Shown here: one piece after another, positions 1-7,639 of the stretch
Layout of the letters: each line of letters begins with the position of its first letter
How positions within the stretch are numbered: position 1 is the first letter of the stretch
Notes under the pieces: model-generated
Database searches by the model: none
What the model was told of the DNA's origin: nothing
What the model saw: only the letters and a program-made list of their open reading frames with translations
Translations under genes and position numbers: made by a program
NCBI GenBank assembly: GCA_016342415.1
Contig: JAEIOD010000022.1
Location: 1 to 64,000 of the forward strand
Reading direction: 5' to 3'
DNA length: 64,000 nt
Origin: Clostridiales bacterium
GTDB taxonomy: Bacteria > Bacillota > Clostridia > Peptostreptococcales > Acidaminobacteraceae

Positions 1-20
1 TTACATAGATAGAGAGCCTA

Positions 21-60
21 GAGCTTCAGAAAGATATTATTTTCTGAAGCTCTATTTTTA
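21..60 (+). terminator. Intrinsic terminator of an upstream gene
   Basis: A perfect 12-bp stem (GAGCTTCAGAAA at 21-32 with its complement at 41-52) is followed by a T-rich tail to 60. It ends transcription of whatever lies left of the window and separates it from the small regulator genes that follow. Confidence 0.85.
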
Positions 61-72
61 TAGGGGGATTAT

Positions 73-507
73 ATGGCAAAAAGATTAGAATACCAAGAGA
101 TAGAAAATAAGTTAAAAAGATTACCAATGACCAGATCAAGAAAGTTACTATTGGATAATCGACTGAAAGAAGTAGAAAATCATCAGAAGAAGTATGGTAA
201 TTCATATCATGAAGTTAAAGATGAGCATGTATTACCGAGTAAAAAAAATGCTTTGATGAACATGAAAAGTATAGATGGTATCAAGACAGATATAAAGAAG
301 TGTGATGAAATCATCAATATCTTTGAAGCAGCTTTTGAGAAGTTAGATCCTATGACGAATAAGGTCATTGATATGAGATATCTAAAATTGATGAGTTGGG
401 AAGATGTTGGATATGAAGTTGGTTACTGTATAAGAAGTTGCAACCGAATAGCAGATGCAGGATTAAGACAGATAGAAGAAATGATTGGAGATGTTTATGA
501 AGATTAA
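73..507 (+). CDS. Phage-type sigma region 4/ArpU-like small transcription regulator (first of three)
   Basis: This 144-residue, highly charged protein has a predicted coiled-coil middle and a C-terminal sigma-region-4-like helix-turn-helix: the segment 'MRYLKLMSWEDVGYEVG' followed by 'SCNRIADAGLRQIEE' has the spacing of RinA/ArpU-type phage late-gene activators. The ATG at 73 sits 7 nt after a GGGGG-type ribosome site. It overlaps the next gene, and the three genes at 73-1568 are paralogous in their C-terminal halves. In phages such proteins activate packaging or late genes, but no such genes follow here, so it is probably a relic of an integrated element. The family call rests on the HTH pattern only. 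Confidence 0.6.
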   Translation: MAKRLEYQEIENKLKRLPMTRSRKLLLDNRLKEVENHQKKYGNSYHEVKDEHVLPSKKNALMNMKSIDGIKTDIKKCDEIINIFEAAFEKLDPMTNKVIDMRYLKLMSWEDVGYEVGYCIRSCNRIADAGLRQIEEMIGDVYED

Positions 508-970
508 AAAAGAATACAGTGATGCAATGAAATGTACTTTAAAAGCTTATCCGATGTTACTCGCTCATAAAAAAGCACTCCAAGATGAGTTAAAAGAAAT
601 CAAAATCAATTCTGGTATCTTTGGTATCAGTTATGAACAAACAAGAGTACAGACCAGCAACATCAACAAGATGACTGAAAATACTGCTCTTTCTAATATC
701 GATAGAGAAAGAGAGCTTCAGATAGAGATTCTTAAGTGTGATGAGAAGATCAGAGTGATAGGTGATGCCATTGATCAATTGGAGCCAATGCAATCAAAGA
801 TTCTTCATATGAAATTCATCAAGAAGTTTAACTGGACCAAGATATCCATTGAACTGTATATAACAGAAAGATGTGGCAGGTATCATCAGAATTTCGGAAT
901 AGAGAATTTAGCTTATTTATTCTACGGTGATAAAGCTGTAGAGCGTTCGCCCTCTAAAAAAGCCAGTTGA
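497..970 (+). CDS. Phage-type sigma region 4/ArpU-like regulator (second paralog)
   Basis: The protein has 157 residues from the ATG at 497. That start is preferred over an in-frame TTG at 485 because GGAG lies 6 nt upstream and the third paralog also begins MKIKK. It shares the block 'RTSNINKMTENTAL' and the C-terminal 'GDKA(V/L)E' ending with the gene at 1107. The region 'MQSKILHMKFIKKFNWTKIS' is the HTH-like part, but the usual S/RSxxR recognition helix is altered ('ITERCGRYHQN'). The start lies inside the end of the first gene, so translation is probably coupled. DNA-binding function is inferred. Confidence 0.55.
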   Translation: MKIKKEYSDAMKCTLKAYPMLLAHKKALQDELKEIKINSGIFGISYEQTRVQTSNINKMTENTALSNIDRERELQIEILKCDEKIRVIGDAIDQLEPMQSKILHMKFIKKFNWTKISIELYITERCGRYHQNFGIENLAYLFYGDKAVERSPSKKAS

Positions 971-1106
971 TAGACTAGATTAAAAAACACGATTCAAACA
1001 TACGTTTGGTTGAGAAAGATATAAAAAGAGCTTACAGAAGCAATATGAGAGAAATAACCATATATAAGACGATATCAAACAATAATATAGATAATAAAGG
1101 GGACTC

Positions 1107-1568
1107 ATGAAAATAAAGAAGAAATATAAAGAAGCCATTACATTAACGCTGAAATGCTATAATCTTTTACCAGCACACATTAATGATCTAGAAAGTCGAC
1201 TAAAAGAAATGGAGCAAAACGATGGTATGAGAGGTGTGGATTATTCTGGTGATGGCATCAGGACCAGCAACATAAATAAAATGACAGAAAACACAGCTCT
1301 TAGAAACATAGAAGATAAGATGGAGATTGAAAAAGAAATTGTTATTGCTAAAGCAAAGTTAGATCGATTAGATGCAGCCATCAATTCTCTTCCAGCCATT
1401 GAAGCTGAAATTATTAAGTATAGATACCAGGAAGGGCTATCATGGTTTGAAGTAGAAGATAAAACACTATATTCAGAAAGAAGCTGTAACCGTAAACTAA
1501 TCGATGGAATATGTAAGTTAGCAGTAATATTTTATGGTGATGAAGCTTTAGAGAAGATAGCAATATAA
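1107..1568 (+). CDS. Phage-type sigma region 4/ArpU-like regulator (third paralog)
   Basis: This 153-residue paralog of the gene at 497 has a conserved N-terminus (MKIKK(K/E)Y), the middle block 'RTSNINKMTENTALRNIE' and the C-terminus. Its C-terminal HTH ('YQEGLSWFEVEDKTLYSERS' then 'CNRKLIDGICKLA') is closer to the phage activator consensus than that of the second copy. A GGGGA ribosome site precedes the ATG. It is followed by a strong terminator, so the three genes form one small operon or a set of tandem duplicates. The DNA target is unknown. Confidence 0.6.
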   Translation: MKIKKKYKEAITLTLKCYNLLPAHINDLESRLKEMEQNDGMRGVDYSGDGIRTSNINKMTENTALRNIEDKMEIEKEIVIAKAKLDRLDAAINSLPAIEAEIIKYRYQEGLSWFEVEDKTLYSERSCNRKLIDGICKLAVIFYGDEALEKIAI

Positions 1569-1573
1569 ATATG

Positions 1574-1607
1574 AGCCTATGACAATAAAACTGTCATGGG
1601 CTTTTTT
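1574..1607 (+). terminator. Intrinsic terminator after the regulator triplet
   Basis: The stem AGCCTATGACA (1574-1584) pairs with TGTCATGGGCT (1592-1602), with one G-U pair, and is followed by TTTTT. It closes the small phage-like regulator operon. Confidence 0.85.
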
Positions 1608-1635
1608 GAACGGCAATTAAGATTCATAGAAATAG

Positions 1636-1743
1636 AAATCTAACAAAAACAGACGATGTTAGATTTGTTGGATGAAATTCAAGCCATTATAAGAAGAAAG
1701 ATGAAAATAAAAATCTAACAGAATACATAGTTTGTTAGATTTT
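1636..1743. repeat. Double-hairpin element, copy A
   Basis: Two inverted repeats, AAATCTAAC...GTTAGATTT at 1636-1666 and again at 1711-1742, have starts 75 nt apart. A diverged copy with the same 75-nt offset lies at 5481-5588. The 44-nt linker (with 'AGAAGAAAGATGAAAA') is the most conserved part. The rest of the non-coding stretch 1608-1969 shows only AT-rich leader sequence for the next gene. Function is unknown: a protein-binding site, a structured RNA or an element boundary are all possible. Confidence 0.7.
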
Positions 1744-1969
1744 CATCGAAAAACACAACCTCGAAATTGGTTATATTTTACAGGGTTATTTGTTACTAAT
1801 TTGAGAGTTTAAATACAAGTATAAGTTTGAAACTTCTCAAAATGCAGAACCGATGCTATTGGTGAATATTTCCTTTTGTGATAATATGGAAATAGGAAAT
1901 ATTGTAAATAATATTCGTAATACGCTAATTAGCTAAATTTATTGATGGAAACTGTGAGAAAGGAGATTT

Positions 1970-3676
1970 ATGTTACAGATAATAAGTGGGAAATTTTATG
2001 AGACAGATAATTTACATGATAATCCAGGAAAAGGAATACTATACTCTAATTTTACACACTTTGATCCTATAAAACTATCACTAGGTTCTGTTTCAAGTGT
2101 TAGTTTTAGTGGGAATGTTAAATCGCATGTGTTTGACTATAACTGCAGAATTGAAAAATCAAAAGTTGGTGGCTTTGGAATTGTTCGTACTGGAGATGAT
2201 GTGATAATAGATCAATTGAAAGTAATTCTAACGTTTGGACTTGATTCATATTTTGATATTGATAAAAGGAATGTTATGGAATTCTCTAGGATGAATGAGA
2301 GTGATTATTTGGATAGATATTTACCTCGTAATTTTGTACCATGCTTATTTAGTGATGATTTTAATAATGTGGAAAAGATTAATAACTTTCGAGTGCTTTT
2401 TGAAAAAATAATTAAGTTGAGCAGAAAAAACTATGAGTTACTTATAACTTGCTTGAAAACCTATTATGATTCTTTACAGATATTATCTTCAAATTTTGAA
2501 TTAGCCTATTCAATGCTAGTATACTGTTTAGAAGCATTATCAAAATCACACAATACTGATAAGGCATCATGGGAGGAATATCCTAAAAATCATAAATTAG
2601 ACAAATTACTGACAACGGTTAATGATGAGATAGCAGATTCGGTAAGGGATGAGATTATTTCAGGAGAACATTATAAATTATATAAAAAATTTAATGAATT
2701 TATAAAAGATAATCTTTCGAATTCCTTTTACATTTCAGCAAAGAAAAGTGTGTACAATCAAATAAAGAAATCTGATTTAGATCAATTAATATATAATGTA
2801 TACGATCACAGATCTCAATATGTACACAGTTTAAAAGTCGCTAATGAGCAGATGAAAATTAAGGAAATTGCAGTTAATGAAACTTTTACTTTTGGAAATA
2901 ATATTTTCCTTACATATTTAGGGCTGTTTAGACTGACAAATCAAGTTATAAAGAACTTTATTTATAATTGTGATGAAGTCGATAAAGAACTATATAATTG
3001 GAGAAGTAACCTTCCCAATACAGTGTCTCTAGAATTAGCGCCAAAATATTGGTTGGCAAAAACAAATAACTTTCATATTTATCATGTTGGAATCAAATTG
3101 AATGGTTTTTTAGAGCAGCTGGATTCTGTTATGTTTAATAAAGCAAATGCACTAACTGATTTATCTCAGTTGATGAGTTTGTATGAAACACTAATTCCCA
3201 AAACAATAAAGAAATATAAACTTCCAATGGTGACACTTTACTATCTATATAATATGCATGTTGCTGAGGAACATAAGTCCAGGAAATTTGAGAAGTTAAA
3301 TAAGAATTTTGAAACGTTATTTGATCAAGTGAATATCTATGGATTGCTTATTAACTCACTATTTTTTTCTGATATTGTCTGGGATATTGAGGAATCTATA
3401 AAAGTATTCAATGCATATATGAAAAGAAAATATTTAGACAAGGAATTGAAGATTCCAAGAAATTTTGAAACATTTATTAGATGTATGTTATCAAATAAAC
3501 TAATTGAAAATAATAAAGTAGATATTGCTAAACAGATAATGTTAGATATTAAGTATGATTACCCAGAAAATCAAGTTGTACAAGAAAGATTTGAGTCATA
3601 TCATATAACACCAATAACACTGAGTCAAGAATTATTATATGAAGTATTAACTAAGAAAAGTGACGAAAATCAATAA
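1970..3676 (+). CDS. HEPN-domain (ApeA-like) protein, candidate defence RNase
   Basis: This 568-residue soluble protein has no signal or TM segments. An N-terminal beta-rich region (about 1-110) precedes a helical region with 'YDHRSQYVHS' (R281 and H286), an RX4H motif typical of HEPN ribonucleases. The layout resembles ApeA-type proteins, where an N-terminal sensor domain controls a HEPN RNase in anti-phage defence. The last 230 residues match nothing I recognise. An AGGAG ribosome site precedes the ATG. It sits in a phage-like region next to an AlbA_2 protein, which supports a defence or toxin role, but that is inferred. The HEPN call is moderately secure; the ApeA relationship is tentative. 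Confidence 0.55.
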   Translation: MLQIISGKFYETDNLHDNPGKGILYSNFTHFDPIKLSLGSVSSVSFSGNVKSHVFDYNCRIEKSKVGGFGIVRTGDDVIIDQLKVILTFGLDSYFDIDKRNVMEFSRMNESDYLDRYLPRNFVPCLFSDDFNNVEKINNFRVLFEKIIKLSRKNYELLITCLKTYYDSLQILSSNFELAYSMLVYCLEALSKSHNTDKASWEEYPKNHKLDKLLTTVNDEIADSVRDEIISGEHYKLYKKFNEFIKDNLSNSFYISAKKSVYNQIKKSDLDQLIYNVYDHRSQYVHSLKVANEQMKIKEIAVNETFTFGNNIFLTYLGLFRLTNQVIKNFIYNCDEVDKELYNWRSNLPNTVSLELAPKYWLAKTNNFHIYHVGIKLNGFLEQLDSVMFNKANALTDLSQLMSLYETLIPKTIKKYKLPMVTLYYLYNMHVAEEHKSRKFEKLNKNFETLFDQVNIYGLLINSLFFSDIVWDIEESIKVFNAYMKRKYLDKELKIPRNFETFIRCMLSNKLIENNKVDIAKQIMLDIKYDYPENQVVQERFESYHITPITLSQELLYEVLTKKSDENQ

Positions 3677-3771
3677 TCATAAGCAATGCTACACCAGTGC
3701 AAGTTATCCAATACTGAATCGATATGATGCGTTTCAGTAAGACTAAATATAATATAAGGAGTTGATTGATC

Positions 3772-4668
3772 ATGAAATTCACAAAACAAATTACAACTAT
3801 TGAGTACGAGGACTTGCAAGACTTTCCAACTGAGGAATCGAATTATATTGAATATAAATCAAGTAAAGTCAATCTTGATAATTTGAAGAATAAGATTTCG
3901 GTTGCAGCCTCATCTTTCTGGAACTCAGGAGGAGGGATTTTTGTTGCTGGAGTTAACGATGATGGTAAAGTCGACGGAGGTATTCCAAGTACCAAAGGAA
4001 GGCAAGGAATAAGAGATTGGGCTGATAAAGTTATAAAAATGACAGAACCACTAGGGGAATATGAAATCAGTATAGTAGAACAAAGTGATAATACTCCTGA
4101 TATTAAAGAGGGTAATGTTGTTTTGTTAATTAGATTCTATGAAAGTGACATACCTCCTCATATGGCATATGACAAAAAGTATTATATTAGAGCGGGGGCG
4201 CATTCTGATGGAGCGACACACTTCCAAGTTGAAGCTTTAAGAGCATTAAGGCAATTTACAAAGCCAAATATCAAAGGGGTTTTACGTAATCACCCGACCA
4301 AACCCAGGATTGAAGAATTACTCATTGTTTCGATTAATGATGCAGTAGCATTAGACACTAAATTATCTTTTGATCCATATCCTTTGGCATTAAGAGATAA
4401 CTTCAAGAATGAATTTCCTTTAGAAATTCCTGTTATTGATAGGAATAATCCGTTCCGGATGGACATTTCTGGATTTGGATTTAGAGAACAAGCATTTGGT
4501 ATGGATCCAGTAAAATTGTTACTTGAATATAAGGATGTGCTTGGTAACAAATACACAACTGAACAATTGATTAGTCCTCATAAGAATTTACAACCAATGT
4601 CTATAGGCGAAGATGTTAATGAGAGACTTGTTAAGGCTATTGAAGCGTTAGCAAAAAAAATAAGGTAA
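3772..4668 (+). CDS. AlbA_2/Schlafen-type putative DNA/ATP-binding protein
   Basis: The protein has 298 residues from the ATG at 3772, chosen over a TTG at 3766 because AAGGAG lies 9 nt upstream. Residues about 20-60 carry 'ESNYIEYKSS' and 'SSFWNSGGGIFVAGVNDDG', and residues about 120-150 carry 'YYIRAGAHSD'; together these are the signature of the Schlafen AlbA_2 domain (COG2865-like). The C-terminal 130 residues are not recognised. Such proteins occur in regulators and in defence islands. It follows the HEPN gene by about 95 nt and the two could act as a pair; that link is inferred. Confidence 0.7.
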   Translation: MKFTKQITTIEYEDLQDFPTEESNYIEYKSSKVNLDNLKNKISVAASSFWNSGGGIFVAGVNDDGKVDGGIPSTKGRQGIRDWADKVIKMTEPLGEYEISIVEQSDNTPDIKEGNVVLLIRFYESDIPPHMAYDKKYYIRAGAHSDGATHFQVEALRALRQFTKPNIKGVLRNHPTKPRIEELLIVSINDAVALDTKLSFDPYPLALRDNFKNEFPLEIPVIDRNNPFRMDISGFGFREQAFGMDPVKLLLEYKDVLGNKYTTEQLISPHKNLQPMSIGEDVNERLVKAIEALAKKIR

Positions 4669-4854
4669 GTGTTGGTATCCAAATTTACTTCGCATAACAT
4701 TACATTTACACAATGTTCCACCACTAATGATGTAAAAGAAGTGTTTCACTTTTGAGAAAAACTAGAAAAAATGATGAAAGGGGAGTACATCTCGCTGATA
4801 GAATCACTTTAGTTAAAAAGAATATGTTATTCGCATTTAATAAGGAGAGAAACA

Positions 4855-5403
4855 TTGAAAACATTAAAAACAATTATAATAGCAATATCAATAACATTGC
4901 TATTAATAATTACATGTACAATAGTAGTTCCTGCGCTGTTAGGATATAAAATTACTTACTTAACGTCAGTTAAATATAACTATAATGCAATAGGTGCATA
5001 TGCTTCATGGGTAGGTGCTCTTTTACCGATACTTCTTGTTTTTTTATCGGTTTACGTATCGCATCAATTTGAGAAGGAAAAAAGAGAAATATCTGATAGT
5101 AATATAGCAACAGTGGAGTATGTAAAAGACATGATAGATGAGTTAAAAAATACAAGTAATATTTCTGCAGGAAATGATATGTCAAGTGAAATGAAATTCT
5201 CTATATTAAAGGAAAAGGCTTTGAAGTATGTAAATATATCTGGAATTACCAAAACGGAAGCGGTATCAAAGCATTTGGGAATTAGCAAAGAAGAAGCGTT
5301 CGATATATTAAATGAGTTATTAAAGCATGATAGAGCAATATCAGCTGGAGGACAGACTGTTAAGACTAATATAGATGGAGTTATATGGACTAGGAAGCGA
5401 TGA
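4855..5403 (+). CDS. Two-TM membrane protein with C-terminal winged-helix-like domain
   Basis: This 182-residue protein starts at a TTG with AAGGAG 8 nt upstream. Two membrane helices (about residues 6-30 and 48-68) are followed by a charged linker and a cytosolic C-terminal domain. There, 'GITKTEAVSKHLGISKEEA' followed by 'ILNELLKHDRAI' looks like a winged helix. It is third in the run with the HEPN and AlbA_2 genes and could be a membrane anchor or sensor for them. Function is unknown. Confidence 0.6.
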   Translation: MKTLKTIIIAISITLLLIITCTIVVPALLGYKITYLTSVKYNYNAIGAYASWVGALLPILLVFLSVYVSHQFEKEKREISDSNIATVEYVKDMIDELKNTSNISAGNDMSSEMKFSILKEKALKYVNISGITKTEAVSKHLGISKEEAFDILNELLKHDRAISAGGQTVKTNIDGVIWTRKR

Positions 5404-5480
5404 TGAAATAGAAAAATTGCTTAGGGATAAATGTACTTTTATCTATAAGACTAAACGGTATTAGTGAGAATATTATATGA

Positions 5481-5588
5481 AAATGTTACGTTTTAAGACA
5501 AAGTTACATTTTTTGATTAAAATTAGAAACATTATATGAAGAAAGATGAAAACATAAATGTAACAGAATGTATAGTTAAGTAACATTT
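5481..5588. repeat. Double-hairpin element, copy B
   Basis: Inverted repeats AAATGTTAC...GTTACATTT (5481-5511) and AAATGTAAC...GTAACATTT (5556-5588) have the same 75-nt offset and nearly the same 44-nt linker as copy A at 1636-1743. The stem base that is C in copy A is G here, and the opposite arm changes from G to C, so pairing is kept. Both copies are followed by an ACAACCTC motif. Confidence 0.7.
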
Positions 5589-5643
5589 TTGATGAAATTT
5601 ACAACCTCAATATCTTGCAATATTCATACTAGTTAAAACAACG

Positions 5644-5685
5644 ACTCCCTCAGAAAAAAGTAGGTTCTTTGAGGGAGTTTTTTTT
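5644..5685 (+). terminator. Intrinsic terminator
   Basis: The stem ACTCCCTCA (5644-5652) pairs with TGAGGGAGT (5670-5678) and is followed by eight T residues. It lies 240 nt after the winged-helix membrane gene and just after double-hairpin copy B. Confidence 0.85.
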
Positions 5686-5827
5686 GTTTGCGGGTAAGGT
5701 GACCCCGAAACTTTTTCAGTTAGAAAAAATATTTTGTTACCGTTTCCGTTTCGATAAACATTCTAATTAAAGATATTATTGAATAATAGTTTCAGAGAAA
5801 AGTATAAATTCTGAATTGTATGAGAGA

Positions 5828-5901
5828 TGTGATTGTCCATAAATTTTTGAACCACTTGACCAAAAATACCTGAGCCAGTCTTGACCAAATGGACAATCAC
5901 A
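5828..5901. mobile_element. 74-bp IS21-like terminal-repeat relic (MITE-like)
   Basis: Perfect 12-bp inverted ends, TGTGATTGTCCA (5828-5839) and TGGACAATCACA (5890-5901), flank 50 bases carrying two CTTGACCA repeats (about 5855 and 5880). Terminal TGT/ACA ends with internal CTTGACCA repeats recall IS21-family ends. No transposase gene lies between them, so this is a deletion remnant or a miniature element. Target duplications are not clear. Confidence 0.5.
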
Positions 5902-6020
5902 GATTTTTCAGTGAATAAGCTTTGATTTACTGTAATAGCTGTAAATGAAGATAAATCTAGTGTAATATAAAAGTATATACTTGATAAGTTGTATTTGATT
6001 AATGGAATGATGGAGGAAAA

Positions 6021-6707
6021 ATGTTATATAATTTGTACTGTGATGAAAGTAATCACTTGAATAAATCTGACGGTCGCTATATGACTTTAGGTTACATAAA
6101 TTGCCCAATTAGTATGGTGAAAAAATATAATAGAGCAATTAGAGATATCAAAATATCTCATGGATTAGCTAGTGATTATGAAATTAAATGGACAAAAGTA
6201 TCAAACAATAAGATTGGATTTTTTAAAGAGCTGATTGATTTCTTTTTTGAAAGGTCTGATATTTTTTTCAGATGTATTATTGCGGATAAAGATAGCTTGA
6301 AATTAGATCAACATAATTTATCTCATGATGATTGGTATTATAGAATGTACTATCTGCTATTAAGTAAAAAATTAGATGAAAAATCGGAATATAATATATA
6401 TATAGATATTAAAGACACCTGTAGTGGGTTAAAAGTAATAAAATTAAAAGAAGTATTGAATGGATCATATTATGACTTTTCTTCAAGAATGATTCAAAAA
6501 TTACAACAGGTGCATTCACATGAGACCAATCTAATGCAACTGTGTGATTTGTTTATAGGAGCAATTGGTTATAATAACAATGGATATGCAAGTAGCAAAT
6601 CAAAATTGGAAGTTATTGAACATCTAAAGAATAAAAGTGGTTGCTCACTAGATAGAAGAACTCCTTTATCTAATGAGATATTTAACCTATTTGTTTGGAG
6701 GGGTTAA
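6021..6707 (+). CDS. DUF3800 family protein
   Basis: This 228-residue protein begins 'MLYNLYCDES' with the acidic D8-E9 pair near the N-terminus. It has 'IYIDIKD' in the middle and 'ETNLMQLCDLFIGAIGY' near the C-terminus, which together are the RNase H-like DUF3800 pattern with spaced acidic residues. DUF3800 genes are common in phages and defence islands; enzymatic activity is not firmly established. GGAGG precedes the ATG. The next gene starts within a few bases, so the two are co-transcribed. Confidence 0.75.
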   Translation: MLYNLYCDESNHLNKSDGRYMTLGYINCPISMVKKYNRAIRDIKISHGLASDYEIKWTKVSNNKIGFFKELIDFFFERSDIFFRCIIADKDSLKLDQHNLSHDDWYYRMYYLLLSKKLDEKSEYNIYIDIKDTCSGLKVIKLKEVLNGSYYDFSSRMIQKLQQVHSHETNLMQLCDLFIGAIGYNNNGYASSKSKLEVIEHLKNKSGCSLDRRTPLSNEIFNLFVWRG

Positions 6708-6708
6708 T

Positions 6709-7209
6709 ATGTGTTGTAGTTGGTTACCTGAGTTTTATGATTACCCTGTATGGGCTGAGTATGATAAGTATGAGATGGGCTTATTTGATGAATTTCTAAA
6801 TGTGTACAAGAATAAGCCGATTTATTTTACAAATGAAAGAGTTAGTTTTAAAAGAAAACCTGAATATCTTGGTAAAGATGAGTCTTTTTATCATATGACA
6901 TGTAGGAAGTTTGAGGTTGATAAAAGAACAGGGGAAATATTAGAACGTGATCCAGATCCCGAACGGATGATAAGAATTAGATGGAGTAGAGCAATAATTG
7001 AAAATCACCTTTGTAATAATGGTTGTTGTATGGAGCCTTATTACTGGACAAAAGTGTTTAAGAATGGTAATCTGCGACACAAGATTTATAAAGATCAGTA
7101 TTTGGTAATATTAGAAGAAAGAGAAGATTATTTTCTGTTTGTAACTGGTTATTATGTTGATGATTACAGAGTTAAGAGGTTATTACAAGAGTATAAGAAG
7201 TGCATTTAA
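6709..7209 (+). CDS. Cys-rich hypothetical protein paired with DUF3800
   Basis: The protein has 166 residues from the ATG at 6709. That start directly follows GGAGGGG at the end of the DUF3800 gene and is preferred over an upstream in-frame start at 6673 that would overlap it. Cysteines cluster at the start ('MCCSW'), in the middle ('HMTCRKF') and in 'HLCNNGCCMEPYYW'; a metal site is possible. I do not recognise the family. Its tight coupling suggests it works with the DUF3800 protein. Confidence 0.6.
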   Translation: MCCSWLPEFYDYPVWAEYDKYEMGLFDEFLNVYKNKPIYFTNERVSFKRKPEYLGKDESFYHMTCRKFEVDKRTGEILERDPDPERMIRIRWSRAIIENHLCNNGCCMEPYYWTKVFKNGNLRHKIYKDQYLVILEEREDYFLFVTGYYVDDYRVKRLLQEYKKCI

Positions 7210-7221
7210 ATGTTTAACAAA

Positions 7222-7311
7222 AAACAAATAACGCTACTATCTAGTAGCAGCGCCTCGAGGTCTCTGTTTACTCTTACGCCCATGGACTGGTAATTGAGAT
7301 ACCTTATTATA
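7222..7311 (-). ncRNA. Candidate small antisense RNA with strong promoter and terminator (type I antitoxin-like)
   Basis: On the - strand, TTGACT (7335-7330), an 18-bp spacer and TATAAT (7311-7306) form a near-consensus promoter. About 80 nt later, GCTACTA/TAGTAGC (7248-7233) followed by a T-rich run ends the transcript. The compact promoter-RNA-terminator unit in a phage-like region, with a CCTCGAGG palindrome inside, resembles antitoxin RNAs of type I systems. No convincing toxin ORF is visible, so it may be a solitary or decayed unit. Confidence 0.5.
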
Positions 7312-7443
7312 ACGCTATAACGTGTACAAAGTCAACGATTTTAGCCGTTTTCTACATATTGTTATGGTTTTTGTTCGTTTTAGCACGTTTTATTGACTTG
7401 TTTATAAGAATATAAAGCCAGTACTCAAATAGAATATTGGTTT

Positions 7444-7638
7444 CTATATTTGGTCAATCACATCAATTAATTGTTGTATATCAAAATGTGTATATACTTT
7501 CTCAGTTAATGACATTGCACCTTTATGGCCAACTATTCTCTTGATAATAGTTTGATTAATTCGTGCAGCAACTAGTAGCGAAACAGTAGTATGCCTAGTA
7601 TCGTGTGGTGTATGTTCCATACCAAGATCTTTAATCAA
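7444..7638 (-). pseudogene. C-terminal fragment of a tyrosine recombinase/integrase
   Basis: About 64 residues match only the end of the catalytic domain: 'HTPHDTRHTTVSLLV' (the HxxR box), 'IVGHKG', and 'VYTHF' with the nucleophilic Tyr. The N-terminal domain and first catalytic Arg are missing, and the DNA upstream on this strand (7639 onward) continues only briefly as related coding sequence before it breaks down. This is the decayed integrase of the element that brought in the neighbouring accessory genes. Confidence 0.8.
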
Positions 7639-7639
7639 C

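Larger units (their letters stand above)
5404..6020. other. Non-coding stretch with repeat copy B, a terminator and an IS21-like relic
   Basis: No convincing gene lies between the winged-helix membrane protein and the DUF3800 gene. The stretch holds double-hairpin copy B (5481-5588), a strong terminator (5644-5685) and a 74-bp inverted-repeat element (5828-5901), all listed separately. The last 100 bases are the AT-rich leader of the DUF3800 gene, with GGAGG just before its ATG. Confidence 0.7.

Noticed and set aside
4752..4949. 65-aa + strand ORF rich in Asn before the two-TM winged-helix gene
   Set aside because: It has no ribosome site, low-complexity Asn content, and overlaps the start of a better-supported gene in another frame.
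7210..7293. 27-aa + strand ORF opposite the candidate antisense RNA as the matching toxin
   Set aside because: It lacks a hydrophobic helix and a ribosome site, so it does not look like a type I toxin.
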